A stretch of DNA of 64,000 bases from Pachyseris speciosa (lineage: Eukaryota > Cnidaria > Anthozoa > Scleractinia > Pachyseridae): contig JAEMWC010000755.1 in assembly GCA_016490735.1 (NCBI GenBank), positions 322,501 through 386,500 of the forward strand. The letters are read 5' to 3'. Under the pieces are notes generated by a model. That model was not told the origin of the DNA and ran no database searches. It saw only the letters and a program-made list of their open reading frames with translations. This document shows positions 48,246 through 62,200 of the stretch, one piece after another. Numbering within the stretch: the first letter of the stretch is position 1; each line of letters begins with the position of its first letter. The position numbers were made by a program, and so were the translations under genes.

Positions 48246-48826
48246 ATGGCTGCCATTAGAGGATGTAAATTAATTTTAATACTTTTTCGAGATCGTTTTT
48301 AATTCATACGTGTTTGCATTCATTTCTTGGACAACTTCGTAATCTGTTTCTCAAGCGAGCGTATTTCTTTTCTCCACAGCTTTGGAGATAGAGCCTCGTG
48401 AAATTGTTCCATTCGATCAGTTCGATGAGCTTGAACCAGGCGAGATCAGGCCAGTATATGTGGTAACACAAGCACTTTTGAGTTTATTATTAAAGTTGGC
48501 GGGACAACGCTTTCTTTTTTCTCGTCTGTTTGAGCCGCTTTTTGTCACCAGAATTTGTTTCCTCTGAAGAAAAGGAAATTTTCACTTGCGGTAAACCACG
48601 TTATGAAATCATTGAAAGGAATTTTATCAAACACTACGCTCTCATAGTGTTTTAGGAGTTTAACGGGAGAGGCACCAGGCGAATTGTTTTTGTCTTGTCC
48701 GGATGTGAAACAAGAAGAAGTTGAGGAATGAATTTGATGTTTTGTATTTCTTTTTTTTTGGCCCATGCAGATGCAAGCTGCGGCTCAATCGAGTGGATTT
48801 TATCAAGGAGTTCAATATTTTACAGT
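48246..48826 (+). CDS. Candidate three-exon 5' part of an unrecognised gene
   Basis: Exon 1 48246-48264 starts in a good context (CACCATGG; MAAIRG), donor GTAAAT. Exon 2 48380-48462 follows TTCTCCACAG and codes LEIEPREIVPFDQFDELEP, then GEIRPVYV, donor GTAACA. Exon 3 48771-48826 follows CCCATGCAG and codes MQAAAQSSGFYQGVQYFT, donor GTAAGT. Phases fit (1, 0, 2) with no stop across the joins. The acidic, proline-bearing N-terminus matches no family I know. I cannot find exon 4: a TIR element begins 130 bp downstream, so the gene may be cut off, or the rest may be further away. Confidence 0.45.
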
Positions 48827-48953
48827 GTAAGTACAATTAATATCAGTTTTACAAAGACGGGGTGGAGGACACATGTTTAATTGAATTAAACAAGGTTTTT
48901 CGGCAAAGCGCTGAAAAGCTATATTGAATAATATTATTCACCAGGCCTCGGTT

Positions 48954-50333
48954 CCTGGAAAGTCGATTAAACTATCGCCCGATTAAGGGTTAATTCAAGA
49001 TTAAATTTCTTAATCAGGGGATAAAAAGACGTTCCTCAAAACAGATTTATCCTTCGATTAACTATCCCTCGATCTCTCTCGATTAAACTCGGAATAAACC
49101 AGTCAGACCGGTTTTTCACAAGGAAACGCGCACGAAAATGACGATGTGCTGGAAAATGCGAAGCGGAGAGCCAAAGATGTGCGCGAACACGAAGCGTTTA
49201 GTTGTTCTCTTATTGTAAGAACGGCGTCACAAACTGTATTGATAAAGCCTTTTTTTTTTCATGGTTTAAGAAAAAAAGTACATTTAAAAGAAAAACTCTT
49301 ATTAAAAGGAGACGGAATGGAAATAATGATTCAGTGCAAGGCGGCGTTGGAGGTTAAGGAAAAGTAGAACAGTCTATAAGCTTAAGCTTATATTAAAGCA
49401 AAAGCTAGATTATAACTTGTAGGCAGAACTGCTGGAATGGGTGAGTTAAGCTTTTCTTGATTCTTTTAGTGTTCAGTGTTCTAGCCCTGAAAGTATTGTT
49501 TGAATCTGTATATTAAAGCTACAATTATGGACAAAAGTGTTGACACATTTGAGCAAAATAATCACTTTCTATCAGCGTCCTTCCGTAATTGAAAAACCTC
49601 TTTTTTGTCGACAGCCAAGCCCCTCTCTCCCCCTTTTCAATGTCGAAGCGTAAACGAAAGCGCATAATTCTGAAGTTTACTAACACAATAGCAACTGAAA
49701 GTTATTCTAGTCGTTTCGTGTTGTTTTTGTTTTGCAATCAGCTAAATTTAAAGCTTTACTGATGAAGCTCATGCTTACTTCCTGCTTCGTGGACCTTCTG
49801 CTAGAATATAGAATAAATATTTATCTTTACTTTCTTACCGTTTTAAAGACTTCGTTGACGATGTAAGCATACGAATAAGCTTAACTAAGCTTTTAAATTT
49901 TGTAAAAAAACAAAAATTAACTTACGATTTGGGTAGTTTGCGCGCCTCGGTTCGCCAACTTTCACTGCAGAGGACTGTTTTCTACCAAAAATTTGATTTA
50001 TACTTTCTTGAATTTAAATGGCCTGAAAGTTCTCGGTCATTTAAGTCTCCAAGACGTATTAATTGTGGTTTAAGTTGTTTTCCCTTATTTTCTGTACCAA
50101 ATTCACGAACGATTTATTCGTGCTATTTTGTTTGTTTTGAAAAAAATTATTCCACCGTTAGTGAGTTAATCTACCTCACTAGGTGTGTTAAATGTAACCG
50201 TAAGTTAATCCTTAGGATAGTACTAATCGTGCTTTGTGGAACGGAATCTAGCCAAAGGATGAATCTTATAATTCCTTGATTAGCAGAAGTTATCCGTCGA
50301 TTAGCGCTAATCGTCTTTCCAGGAACCGGGGCC
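48954..50333. mobile_element. 1.38 kb element with GGCC terminal inverted repeats
   Basis: Left end GGCCTCGGTTCCTGGAAAGT and, inverted, right end GGCCCCGGTTCCTGGAAAGA. Both continue into CGATTA repeats. Internal ORFs (such as 49146-49367) show no transposase motif. Probably a non-autonomous DNA transposon; no clear target duplication. Confidence 0.6.
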
Positions 50334-50928
50334 AGAATTTTTTCAGAGCACTGAAATACTTGCACGAGGTGTGGGGGTGAGTACAGGGTTGAATACTGTC
50401 AAAAATAACTGACGCATATGTTGCCAATAACATGTCTTTTCGCTTGCCATCAGCAGGCACCGCGCAGGGGGAGGGGCTGCCCCCGCCTCCCACTTTTCAA
50501 CAGTGAAAAAAGCAAGTAATACTAAAAAAGTTACTTTTCTATTTAACGTTTTACCGAGAACTGATTGTTTTTTCGCTGAAAGTATATACGTTTCATCACA
50601 CCATGTTCGTTTTAAATGCGGTTCCACCCACGCTAACGTATTAGAAGCGATACCTAAATTTCGATACCTACTGTATGTACTTTCCACTGAAAAACTAAGA
50701 TATACGTTTGCAAAATTACCAAAATACAAAACCATCGCTCTTATAGTCAGCTTCATTACAAAGTTGCGTAGAAAACAAAAGCAAAACTGTTTCCTCTCGT
50801 GCGGTTAAATCCAATTGTTGTTTTATTTATTATTTTATTTATTTGCTTCGCGCATATTTGCTTATTTTTTTTCCTCTTTTATGTGTGTAATGATTAATTG
50901 ACTTGTCTACATTCAAGGACAAATATCC
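50334..50928. other. Noncoding before duplication copy 2
   Basis: Open frames exist on both strands (for example 50503-50808) but show no motif or exon border that I trust. Confidence 0.4.
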
Positions 50929-51251
50929 AATCTTATATAATCTTGGTCACTGCCAGAGTTTTATTACGCTTCTTGTGGTTCTTTACATCCCACAGAATCA
51001 ATTATGAAGACTTGTGAGACGAGGCCTACGGTTAATGTTAATCCAGAACTGATAGTTAACCGGGATTTTTTATTGTGCTTGTTGAAAATATTTTGTTGCC
51101 GTTGCCTTTTTCGTTCTCGTTGTTAAGTCTCAATTGACATTTTTAGTTGTCTACGGTCGCCAAATTCACCTTGAAAGCTGCTGCTTCAGCTGCTGCCAGT
51201 GTTTTCCATAAGAAATGTTGTCTCTGACCTTTCTTTTTGTAGCCTGGCGAG

Positions 51252-52204
<953 letters not shown>

Positions 52205-52313
52205 TAGCCCTTAGCACCCAGTGGAGCATAGGCCATCGACAACTCTCCTTCATTAGACTCGCTCTGCCGGGCTATCCTTCATGGCTCACTCCAGCTGATT
52301 CCCTGCATCTTAA

Positions 52314-53328
52314 CCCATTGACTACCGCCGGTTTTTACATTTTCGGAGTGATTTTCCACCTATAAACGATGAATAGCAATTCGTGACTCTTTATTTGAAC
52401 TACCAGGGAAAAGTGGTGCTGTCCTAAGTTACTGGAGGCTCCAGGTTTCTGAAAACGTCATTTTGACGTAGCTATTTTTTTATCCGTGAAGCGACAACAA
52501 TGGCCCAAGTTCGGTTTGCTTGCGATTTCTGCTAAATTTACAGCCATTTTTCATCTTTAGCGGCTGCCTGATGAGCATCATTAAGCGTGACGGTAGCTAA
52601 GAGTCCACTTTCTCAAAGAATCGAGCAAGGTGATGTACTTTGTTGTTGAATTTGGCTTGTTACTCGACGAACTGGGAATTTGGCCGGTCGAACACTTAGT
52701 ACCTTTGGGACTCGACTATTGATGAATTTCTCGACCTACCGCCACATATTTTGGAATTTCTGTGTACTGAAGATGACCACGAGCAGGAAATTTTGGCGGT
52801 AGGTCGGAGTGGCTGTAGACTTAGTTTATATGTGAAAGAATTGGGGGAAGGAACGGGTGCTGTCAAAAATTCTCGTTAGTTCCCAGCATGCAATGCGCTC
52901 AAGATGTTGAAAATGTCGGGAAGGCCCGAATGCACTGGAACAAAAGGCTGTATCTACGCTCGGGAGAAGAATATGAACAAAAAAAGTCATTTCTAAGCTA
53001 GAAAAAGGACTGAATTTCGTTATGACGGTTGAATTTTGGTTTTTCGACGATGATTTCCCTAAAAAACATGAAGGCAAAAAGGGGCATTTTTGTTGTTTCT
53101 CTTTGACGTTAAAAACGGCCAGTTTCGTTCTTGTCCAAACTCAAAAGGCCATATTTGGTAAAAATCGCTACGTTTCTTGCATTTATTGGATATCCAAATT
53201 TAAAGGGCATTCCATTTCGTGCTCACAACTAACAGTTAAGGCAATATTCGTGCGATTGAGAGAGTTGCAATGTTTTGAAGCATGGGAGTTTTTTACGGCC
53301 GGTTTTGGCCGGCACGGGTGCCAATGGG
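52314..53328. mobile_element. Non-autonomous piggyBac-like element, 1,015 bp
   Basis: TTAA at 52310-52313 and 53329-53332 flanks the ends CCCATTGACTACCGCCGG (left) and, inverted, CCCATTGGCACCCGTGCCGG (right). The matching place in copy 1 has a single TTAA (8871-8874), so the empty site is preserved. Internal ORFs, including 53022-53366, show no recognisable transposase. TTAA duplication and C-rich ends fit piggyBac. Confidence 0.85.
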
Positions 53329-53332
53329 TTAA

Positions 53333-53708
53333 AGAAGCACGATCACGATATTTTGGGTCATTATGAGAGATAACAAAAAATGCACTTAAATAATGGGAAA
53401 CAGTGAAATATCAAATTTTCAGGGAAGATAAGCACCAAAGAGACAAGAATAAATGCAAATATGGCGAGGATGGTGAAGGATGGAGAAGATTTTTTTCGTT
53501 TTGAAAATTTAGGCTAAATTTTTCAAAAAGGTGATTTGTAATCCGTTTTAATCTTCTCTATCCTTGACCATCCTCGCCATATGTGCATTTATTCTTGTCT
53601 CTTTGGTGCTTATCTTCCCTGAAAACTTGTTATTTCACTTTTTCGCATTATTTAAGTGCATTTTTTGTTATCTCAAATAATAACCCAAAATCTCGTGACT
53701 GTGCTCCT
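53333..53708. mobile_element. TTAA-flanked palindromic MITE, 376 bp
   Basis: Arms of about 165 bp are nearly perfect inverted repeats (A.GAGCAC.GTCACGA.ATT at the ends, GGCGAGGATGGT.AAGGAT inside). TTAA lies at 53329-53332 and 53709-53712. The piggyBac-like element inserted exactly at its left TTAA. Confidence 0.8.
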
Positions 53709-54374
53709 TTAAGCCCTCCTTCATTGTCTCGCCTCCCGCTGACATTGTGGGAAGTTGTTTACTACAGCAGGACATGTGAGGGCCCATGCGAGAAACTACA
53801 GTGGAGAAGAAACCGTCTTCATGCAAGCAGTGTGGGAAGTCGTTTAGCACACCAGGATATATTCGGCTGCATGGAAGAACACATAGTGACAGAAGTTTTA
53901 TTCATGTGTGCAATTGAGAGAAAGCATAGTGGAGAGAAGCCTTACACATGCACTGCAGGATATATGCGGTTGCATGAAAGAGCGCATAGAAGGAAAAAGT
54001 TTAATTCATGCTAGCAGTGTGGGAAGTCGTTTGGCCTAGCCTGGCATTTTCTATGAAAGACCTCATTCTAGAGGAGAACCTTATAAATGACAGCTTGCAA
54101 GTAGTGTGCGAAATGTTTTGCGCATTTTCCGCCAAAAAAAACTCGTTTTAAGACACTCTTACGCTACAGAAACCTTGTAGCTGTTAGTGGTGTGATAGAC
54201 CGTGAGTTTTATGCACTTGTACACAATCTTGACGCACATGTTAGAACGGACACCTGCTGAGAAGCCTTGCACGTGAGTTGCCCGTGAGAGCAGTGTGTGA
54301 AGTAGTTCCCGTTTCGAAGGCGTGGCTGGAGAGAGGCCTTACACATACAAGCAATGTGGTAAATCGTTCCCGTT

Positions 54375-57300
54375 TTGAAGGCGTGGCTGTGTGCAAAATA
54401 AAATGATCAGAAGCGAGTATTTGTGGCCCTCTGTTATCAATATACTAGTAACTGACTGCTAAGTAGTTAAACTAGTAGCAATGTGTGCTGGAAAACTGGG
54501 TGTAAATTTTGGTGTAAACACCCTGGGTAACCTGGCCAATTTAGCACAAGGGTAGCTTTGTGTTCAAAATGGCTACTGTGTCAATTAATCAGGTCAAGAT
54601 AGCAGTGTGCCATTCTCAGAAGTAAAACACAGCTTTTTCAAACTGTAAATCGAAAGAACTAGTTCTAAGGCACACTCGACAGCTTAAACAGTGGAAGTCA
54701 GTTAGTTCATAGCGAAGAAATCCCTCCTAGAGCACAGATTGCGGTTGTGGTGCAGCTTCAGGAGTCAATGCGAATCATCACAAAAATTGTTGACTTTCTC
54801 CTAAATGTTTCAGCCTTTCTGGGAATCCACCTTGGAAAAATTTAAACGTTTAAATGTATATTTTTACCGTGCTTTATTTTTAATTGACCGATTGGTTGTA
54901 TTCCAAGCAACTTTAGCGAAATTTGCCAAAAAAAAAAGTGCTCAGTTGTAGTCAATAATTTAATTGTGCTTCAAAGTGGCTCGAAATTCGCCTCCGCGTA
55001 GATTTACTCGAGGCGTATGCAACACGGAATTTCGTAATTACTTGATATACGTGAAGGAGCTGAAATCCTCTAAACGTATATCTAATTCGCCCACCCCAAG
55101 AAGTGTATTTTACTTGAAAATTGGGAAGTTTGTAAGTTCAAGATGAACATACTTATTTCATTGCAACGATGGATTAACAATAATCGTTTGACAGATACAA
55201 AGTACCCGTCTGAAGGTAGCAAAGGTTAGTAGAGTCGGGTGGGTCAAAAGGATGTTAAAAACACAGAAGGAAAATAACACAAATTACAAAAATTAATTTA
55301 AAATAATTAATGTACAGATTACAACTGGATCTTTTGACTAAGAACAAGTAAATAAGATAATTTAAAGGAACATGATAATCTACAATAACAGGAGCTAAAA
55401 TTTAAAGGTAGATATTTTAGCAACGATCATTTTTTAGGAAGATAATCAATTTCATCGTTGAGAATTAGGTTAATTTTTACCGATGTCTTAAACGGCGATA
55501 AATCCATCTTGTAGACAAAAAAGATATATTCCAATTGAAGGCATAGAAGTGTAAAATGCAACCGTAAATAACATAACTTGGCAATCTAGTGCCCATGAAG
55601 GGTGGAGTGAATTTTTCAAACCCCTGACACACCAAGTGTATTTGCAAACTTTTGATATTGTTACAAAGGATATGATAAAATTAAGAATTGCCAAAACAAC
55701 ATTTTTAATGGTGTGTAGTTGTTAAATGCCTTCAGGGGTTACAGATACATACACCTCCTTTGAAAAAATTTCTCGATTCTGATTGGCTAAGAGAAATGCA
55801 GTTTTTAGGAAACAGTGCAGAAAAAAGGTAATTCAGTAGAAATAAGAGGAAAAAGCAGAGGATTCTGATTGGTTAATAAACAATGGCACTGAAATTGAGC
55901 CAATCAAACGCGGCCTCTGAATGGCGCAAAGCTCAGATACATCGATGAGCTTCGAGCGAAACAATGGCTGGCATTTGGAGGAGGTTTTTTCGCGACCACA
56001 ACATCATGAACTGAAAACGAGGCTCTAAACCGGAGGACAATGAGAAAAGCACTGCTTTTTGGCTGTGTGTTTCGGGAAAAGTGGTGTCGAGAGAAGGGAA
56101 TTATCGACAATCAAATATTACGAGCTCGCTGAACTGACATAAATGTCCATAGAAAAGACAAAAAAGGGTACATACTGATGGTTTAGAGCAGTCAACAGCA
56201 ACAGTTGACTGCGGTTCAGAAACCACGTAAAACAACAAAACGTTTTAAGAAAACAAAGCACAAGACGTAATAATGTTTCTTCGAAGATTCTTGCAGAAGG
56301 TGGAGAAATTGGGCAAGTAACAAAAATATCTTGTATTCAGCTAGAAAAATTGTAAATGTTCGTAGAAAAGACAAAAAAGAGGTCCGCACCTGATCGTTTT
56401 GGAGAGGTCAACAGGAATCACAGGCAGCAATCAGTTGGAAAACGACCCAGCTGAATAATAGCACCATTTCCCAGAAAATCTTTCCTTGGCTAAGCAGACA
56501 CAAAACCCTTAAGTACTTTGATAGTTTCACTGTTACTTCCCATGTCTTGCGATGAACCTTCTTTAATTAATGATTCTCAGCGGCAAAACATCATCCAGTT
56601 AACGAAGAAGGCGCTCGCCAAACCACACAAGCATTTCTCTCGCAGCCCCTTCCACTATCAAAGCCAGCCAGCCAGTCAAGCCATATAGCTGTTTTTAACA
56701 TCCACAAACGTTTATTTTTTACCGGTTCAAACAAATTAAGACGACATGTTTATAGATGGCAAAACTTATACTGTTGTTTACAGGCCGCTTTCGACGAAGA
56801 TCTCTTAAATTTTTCAAATGACGCTTGAAGCGCGCTAGTTTTTTTCTGACAGCTTTTTGACAACTTAGTGTGAGATTTTGATTCGTGCACATGCATTTGA
56901 TCGGCTTTTTTTTCTTTCACTCGAGCTTTTGTTCCTGCCTTTAATAAAGTTAACTAAAGCTTTTGAAACACAATTTTCCCTCGCGGACACGTACATAGCC
57001 AGCAAAAGTATCCAAACGTTGATCCTTACCGGTTCAAACACACAAAACTCGCAAATTAGTCAACGTTATAGGGGAAATCTTGGGTTGTTTACAGTCTTAG
57101 GACGAAGATTTCTAACTTTTTCAATGAAGTGTGAAGTGCGCTAGTTTTTGACAGCTTTCCATCAGATTTTGAGACGTGCACATGCATTTGATCGGCTCAA
57201 TGACAGTTTTGTTTGTTTTTCCAACGATTTCCTGCTAAAATGCGCAAAAAAAGAACTGGTTTATGTCGAGTGTGACTTTTCAGCTGGCGTACATGGACCT

Positions 57301-57710
57301 GTAGACGTACGGACGGTCGGTGATCAAAACGAAAAATGGTCTTGGTACAAAATAGATGCTAGAACTTAAAAGAGTGCAAGTGTCTTCGTAAAACTGGTAA
57401 ATTTCAAAGCCAGTAACGTTTAGATGAGAGAGTTTTCTGTGAGTTTAATGCTTAAAACATTAACCGAGACAATCTTTGCCGTCTAGCATACAATTAAAAC
57501 TTGACAATATTATTTACTAATTTCATCGCACTCTTTCCTTTCTTGAAACTATTTAGCATCAAGACGATTTTTATGATTGACAAGGTCACGTTAAATGGTC
57601 CTGCAAAGGACCTACTGAATGGTACGATCCTGTGATCTAAAATGCTTTGCAATTCCGTTGCAGAGATGTAATTTTCCGATCCCGCGCAGGGTGCCGGCGA
57701 ATATGTCTTT
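54375..57710. other. Noncoding DNA between ZnF-2 and GlyR-C
   Basis: Copy of 9.8-13.16 kb with small indels. No gene is supported. The same internal tandem pairs are present (about 56145/56355 and 56690-57230). Confidence 0.5.
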
Positions 57711-57711
57711 C

Positions 57712-57875
57712 TAGTATATACCACACAAGTGAATAGTGCTTTTCGCGCGCTCTGATTGGTTAACTCGGAGGTGATTAGCAAGTACTATTCTACTCCGAGC
57801 AGTTGGCAGGCGAGATTTTACAATTTCCGACCTCTAATCAGTCCGCTAATCATTCAGCTTGTGTGGTATATACTA
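57712..57875. mobile_element. MITE, 164 bp, copy of 13165-13328
   Basis: TAGTATATACCACACAAG is perfectly inverted at the right end. Confidence 0.7.
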
Positions 57876-58153
57876 GAATTATTCAGTATCAGTGACACTT
57901 ATTAAAACACATGATTTGCCTCACCCCCGCAAATGTTTCTCAGGTTCATTTGAGTTCTTTTTAGCAAGGGACAAGATTGGAAAACCAACGCGACAACGAG
58001 ACAATTCAGTTGATGCACGAGTATCATATTCCTTTATTTAGTTTATTAGGCAAACACTGCGTTCTAGAACAACCAACACCTAAAACCAAGAAGCCAGGAT
58101 TGCAGGCTAACGTCTAATGCTACTCGACCGGCTCAGTTGAGCTGGTGTGGGTT

Positions 58154-59180
58154 TCAGCCTTGGTGAATAGTCTGACCTTCTTTCACCACCCAGCGTCCAT
58201 CTCCGCCGCCTCCACCTGACGATAATTTACAAAATAGGTTATTTTCTTAACGAAGAGTCCCAACATTGAAGTTATTGAACTATCGACGTTTGGTTTTTCT
58301 ACACGAGACTTCAGTCTTTTGCAGGTTTGTTACCTTTGACACGTTTGAGAAACATTAGTCAAATTTTAGCGGACACTTCTTTATTACTGAGATTTTATCG
58401 GGTTATAATTTGCTGAGAGTAGGACGGTGAGCTAAATTTGTCGAAGGCCTTAGTGACATTAATCAGTGTAAACGCTTATGTTATTAAAAGTAACTCGCTC
58501 ACCTCCACCAACACCGAATGTGCATTTCACGGGGCTCCCTCCGGAGATATAGATTTTATCCGTGAGATTTCCTTTGAGTTTCTTGGCAATAATAACCACG
58601 CTTCCACCAGCACCGCTTCCTCCTGGGGCGGATCTATAAGCCTTCTTGTTTAAACACTGACCTGGTTGACCTGTCAATAGAAGAAATTAAAACACTCAAA
58701 ACTTGCTTTCGCTGTTTTGTTTTTTTTTTTTTTTTTTTTTTTGTAGAAGGTCAGACCGTTTGGCATAATTTCACTCCGCACCAACTTAAGGCTCTGGAAG
58801 TTCTTTCTATAAGTCTTATACATCAAGCTCTTTTGTTATTTCTTGATATAATTTTTTCTCTTTCTCTGTGCAAACTCATCACCCTGTTGATGGCTCGCAA
58901 GATCGACCATTTAGAATGGGACTCCCAGATGCAGTCCAATACGGGTCTTGTTCATTCTAGTGGGTATTGTTTTGGTTTCAATATCCGAAAGTTTATGCAT
59001 GCCATTTCGGTTTGGTGTTTTTTCTTCTCAATTGCTACTTATAGATGGCTGTTCCTCGGAGACCTCGAAAGCCCTCTCTCAGAGCCGTAGGTAGGTATGA
59101 TGAGGAGAACCGAGGCACTTGCCTCGGAAAAAAATTTGAGTTTATGCCATTTGTTTTTCTTTGTGTCTGTGTCCTAGGGA

Positions 59181-59231
<51 letters not shown>

Positions 59232-62200
59232 TATAATAATAATAATAATAATAATAATAACTATTTATTAGTAGTACTTCCACAAGGTGGCTCTTCGCTT
59301 ACTAATTACAAATCTCAAAACAAATCAAATTCAATCAAATGTTGGTTTTGAGGAGAGGGAAAAACTGGAGTATTCGGAGAAAAGCCTCCCGGAGCAGAGT
59401 AGAGAACCAACAAACTCAGCCCACTTATGACGCCGAGTAAGATTGAAATATTGAGCTGTGTATGTAATTTCACTTAGGCGTGAGCATATTGTTCAGATTC
59501 ATGTAAGAGGCTATATATTAAAAAATGACAGTAAATAATTATGATTTTTTTTCTGATATTGCCTCGGTAACAATTTTCTTCTGGTTACGATCCTGTTGTG
59601 ATGGAGAAATGTGATCCAATAGCATAATATTGATTCTGTAAAAAGTGTGGAAACCGTAACTCCATTTGCAAACATATTGCGTGGACTCTGAAGGACTCTC
59701 TGCAATAATTATTGTTAGTGACAATCCTTCGAGTTCATCTTTTTCCCCAGGATGTTTCTATGAAACACACTGGAAAGGAAGTCAATAATACTCCCGTACT
59801 CATGCGTACTGGACATTATCTCACCTTCCGCAAGGATCTTTCCATCCAGCGCCAGTTCGTCGACCTGCAAGTAAACCAGGCCTCCTCCATTTCCTCCTTT
59901 CCCCCCTGGGTTGGGGTCGTCGGTAAAAGCACTACCACCGCCTCCTCCACCACCTCCACCGTAACTTAAACGTGAAGTGAAGTCCATGTTGCCGAATTGA
60001 AGCCCACCTACGAAAAAAGTGACGACATAGAACGATTTTCTTTCGAATAATCTCCATTGTTTCTTTAAAAAAAAACTAATAGTTTAACAGAACAGTTAAC
60101 ATCCACTATAATTTTATATGATGTCTAGCTGGCTTTTCAAGGACACACCTATATATATATCCCTCCCTGATCTTTAACAATTATTTAACGAAATCACGTG
60201 CAATATCGTCTGATACTTAGCCAACGAGGCCGCAGGCCGAGTTGGCTACAATCAGGCGATATTCCGAAAGGTTGAGTAGGATAATTGTTTTATTATTCAA
60301 CACATTAATGGCAAAGGACAATTTTGCGTATTTATTGCAGAAGAGCGGGAAAAGTCGCCCTTTTTCTCCGCGACACACAAAGTTACGTACATCGCTCGAT
60401 GGCTTTTGAGTGCGTCCGACGAATATTAAGGGCGCTAGCTGTGATCATAGGTGGACATTGTCACAATGTGTTGAATAATAACAGCTATCACTTGATCACT
60501 TTTCAATGTCGTTTTCAAGGATCAAGCCAGTAATAAGAACAAAGGATGACCTCCTCCTCCGCCGCCTCCGAAGTTGTTACCGCAAGAATCACCTGAAAAA
60601 TAAAAAGAAATTAATATGATCAATTCGGCAAAAAATACCCATTTAGTGAGATTTTATTGGAAACGACAATAAATCTTATCATGACAGACGAGCTGAATCA
60701 CATGATTAACCTGACAATCTGTAGTGATCGAATGCCTACATCTTACAGTGACCATGTTACCCTTTAATTGTGTATTATCATCAATTTGGGGATCATCAAT
60801 CTTTAGTTGTACCTCCAACCCCACCAAGAGTAGCTGTGCCCGCGTTCCCTTGTTGTGCGGTCTTTTCATAGCAAAGTGCGCGGACATATGCAGTGCAACC
60901 TCATGCTTTTCCTCCAATTTTAGATTGGCTCATCGTTGTCAACTAATTTGTTGCTAATTATGTCTGACTAGTCGTACCTCCTCCTCCTCCAAGTTTATCT
61001 GTGCCCGCGTTCCCTTGTTCTGCAGTGCTGTCATAACAAAGTACACGGACACCTGAGGCGTAGTTACCTCCCGGCTGTCCTCCATTACCGCCATTACCTC
61101 CCGGGCAACTCGACTTGCCACCACCCCCAGCGTATTTTCCAATCTGTAAAAAAATAAAATCGGATAAGTTGAAATTTCGAAACAAATTTATTAAAATTAT
61201 CATTATCATTTATTTCGATTTAATATGCAAAGTTTGTGAGAAATACTTTTAAAATAATTTGAGGAAGTGATCCCATGATGCTAGAGTGACGGCCAGGGTG
61301 CTAAAATTCCCTTGCTGTATGACAGAGGTTCATGAGGGTTTTGAGCATTAAGACTGTAGAGAGTGGTCTATAACAGGGGCTTGAGCATTACGCAGTGCAA
61401 TGCGATAGCGCGAAATAACCAAGGACAACTTTTTGCCTGGAAATTCCACTGAAAAAAACTATTTAAATTACATTTTTGAGTTTGGGAGTAACCTTTTCCG
61501 GGTGTACTCCTTTGATAATGTGGAATTCACGTATCTGTCATAATGGATGCCCTGGAAGCGCCTCTCACCATGATAATGGTGACTGGCTGTTAAAGTACGA
61601 ATTTTCTGCGTAAAGTATGGTATTAATCCAATATCTTGCATTTTGCATCATAGGAAAAAACATTTCTAAAGTTAACAGCTGCTAGTTTTCATGATCACTG
61701 ATATTCGATAAATTATGTTCACAGTTGCCACGTTTCTGTAGTATAGTGTGAAAGTTACTTCTGTTGATACATGCCAAAGTTAAAGGTCATTCAAAGCCAG
61801 GAGCTCATTAATGGTTTCCTGTCAAAAGATAGTTCAGAGAAAGCGACTTCGTGTCTGAGGAACCCTTGAAAACCAAAAATTTACTCAAGCCTTAGCGTAC
61901 CCCTGCGGCATTTCCTCCTTTTCCGCCATCTTGGCCACCGCACCCGCTTCCACCACCACCGCCCCCACCGCCAGAGAAATGTCCACCGCCTCCTCCACCG
62001 GCTGCGCCATCGTCAGAATTTACAGTGGAGTCTCCTCCCCCTCCCCCAGCGTTTATGCCTCCTGGGCCTCCTTTGGAACCTAAAAAGTGAGGGTATCAAT
62101 ATTATTATCTCAGCTATGTCCTCAGAATTAAAAAAGAAATACCTAGGTTCCAATAAAGAGCTAGTATTCACAAAACAATGAAGAGGATTTAATAGGATTA

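Noticed and set aside
50343..50808. Overlapping ORFs of 101 (plus) and 137 (minus) residues
   Set aside because: No family motif, no splice borders, no counterpart in duplicated DNA. Left as noncoding.
53022..53366. Transposase of the piggyBac-like element
   Set aside because: The 114-residue ORF runs past the element end and lacks the spaced aspartates of a DDE transposase. The element is best called non-autonomous.
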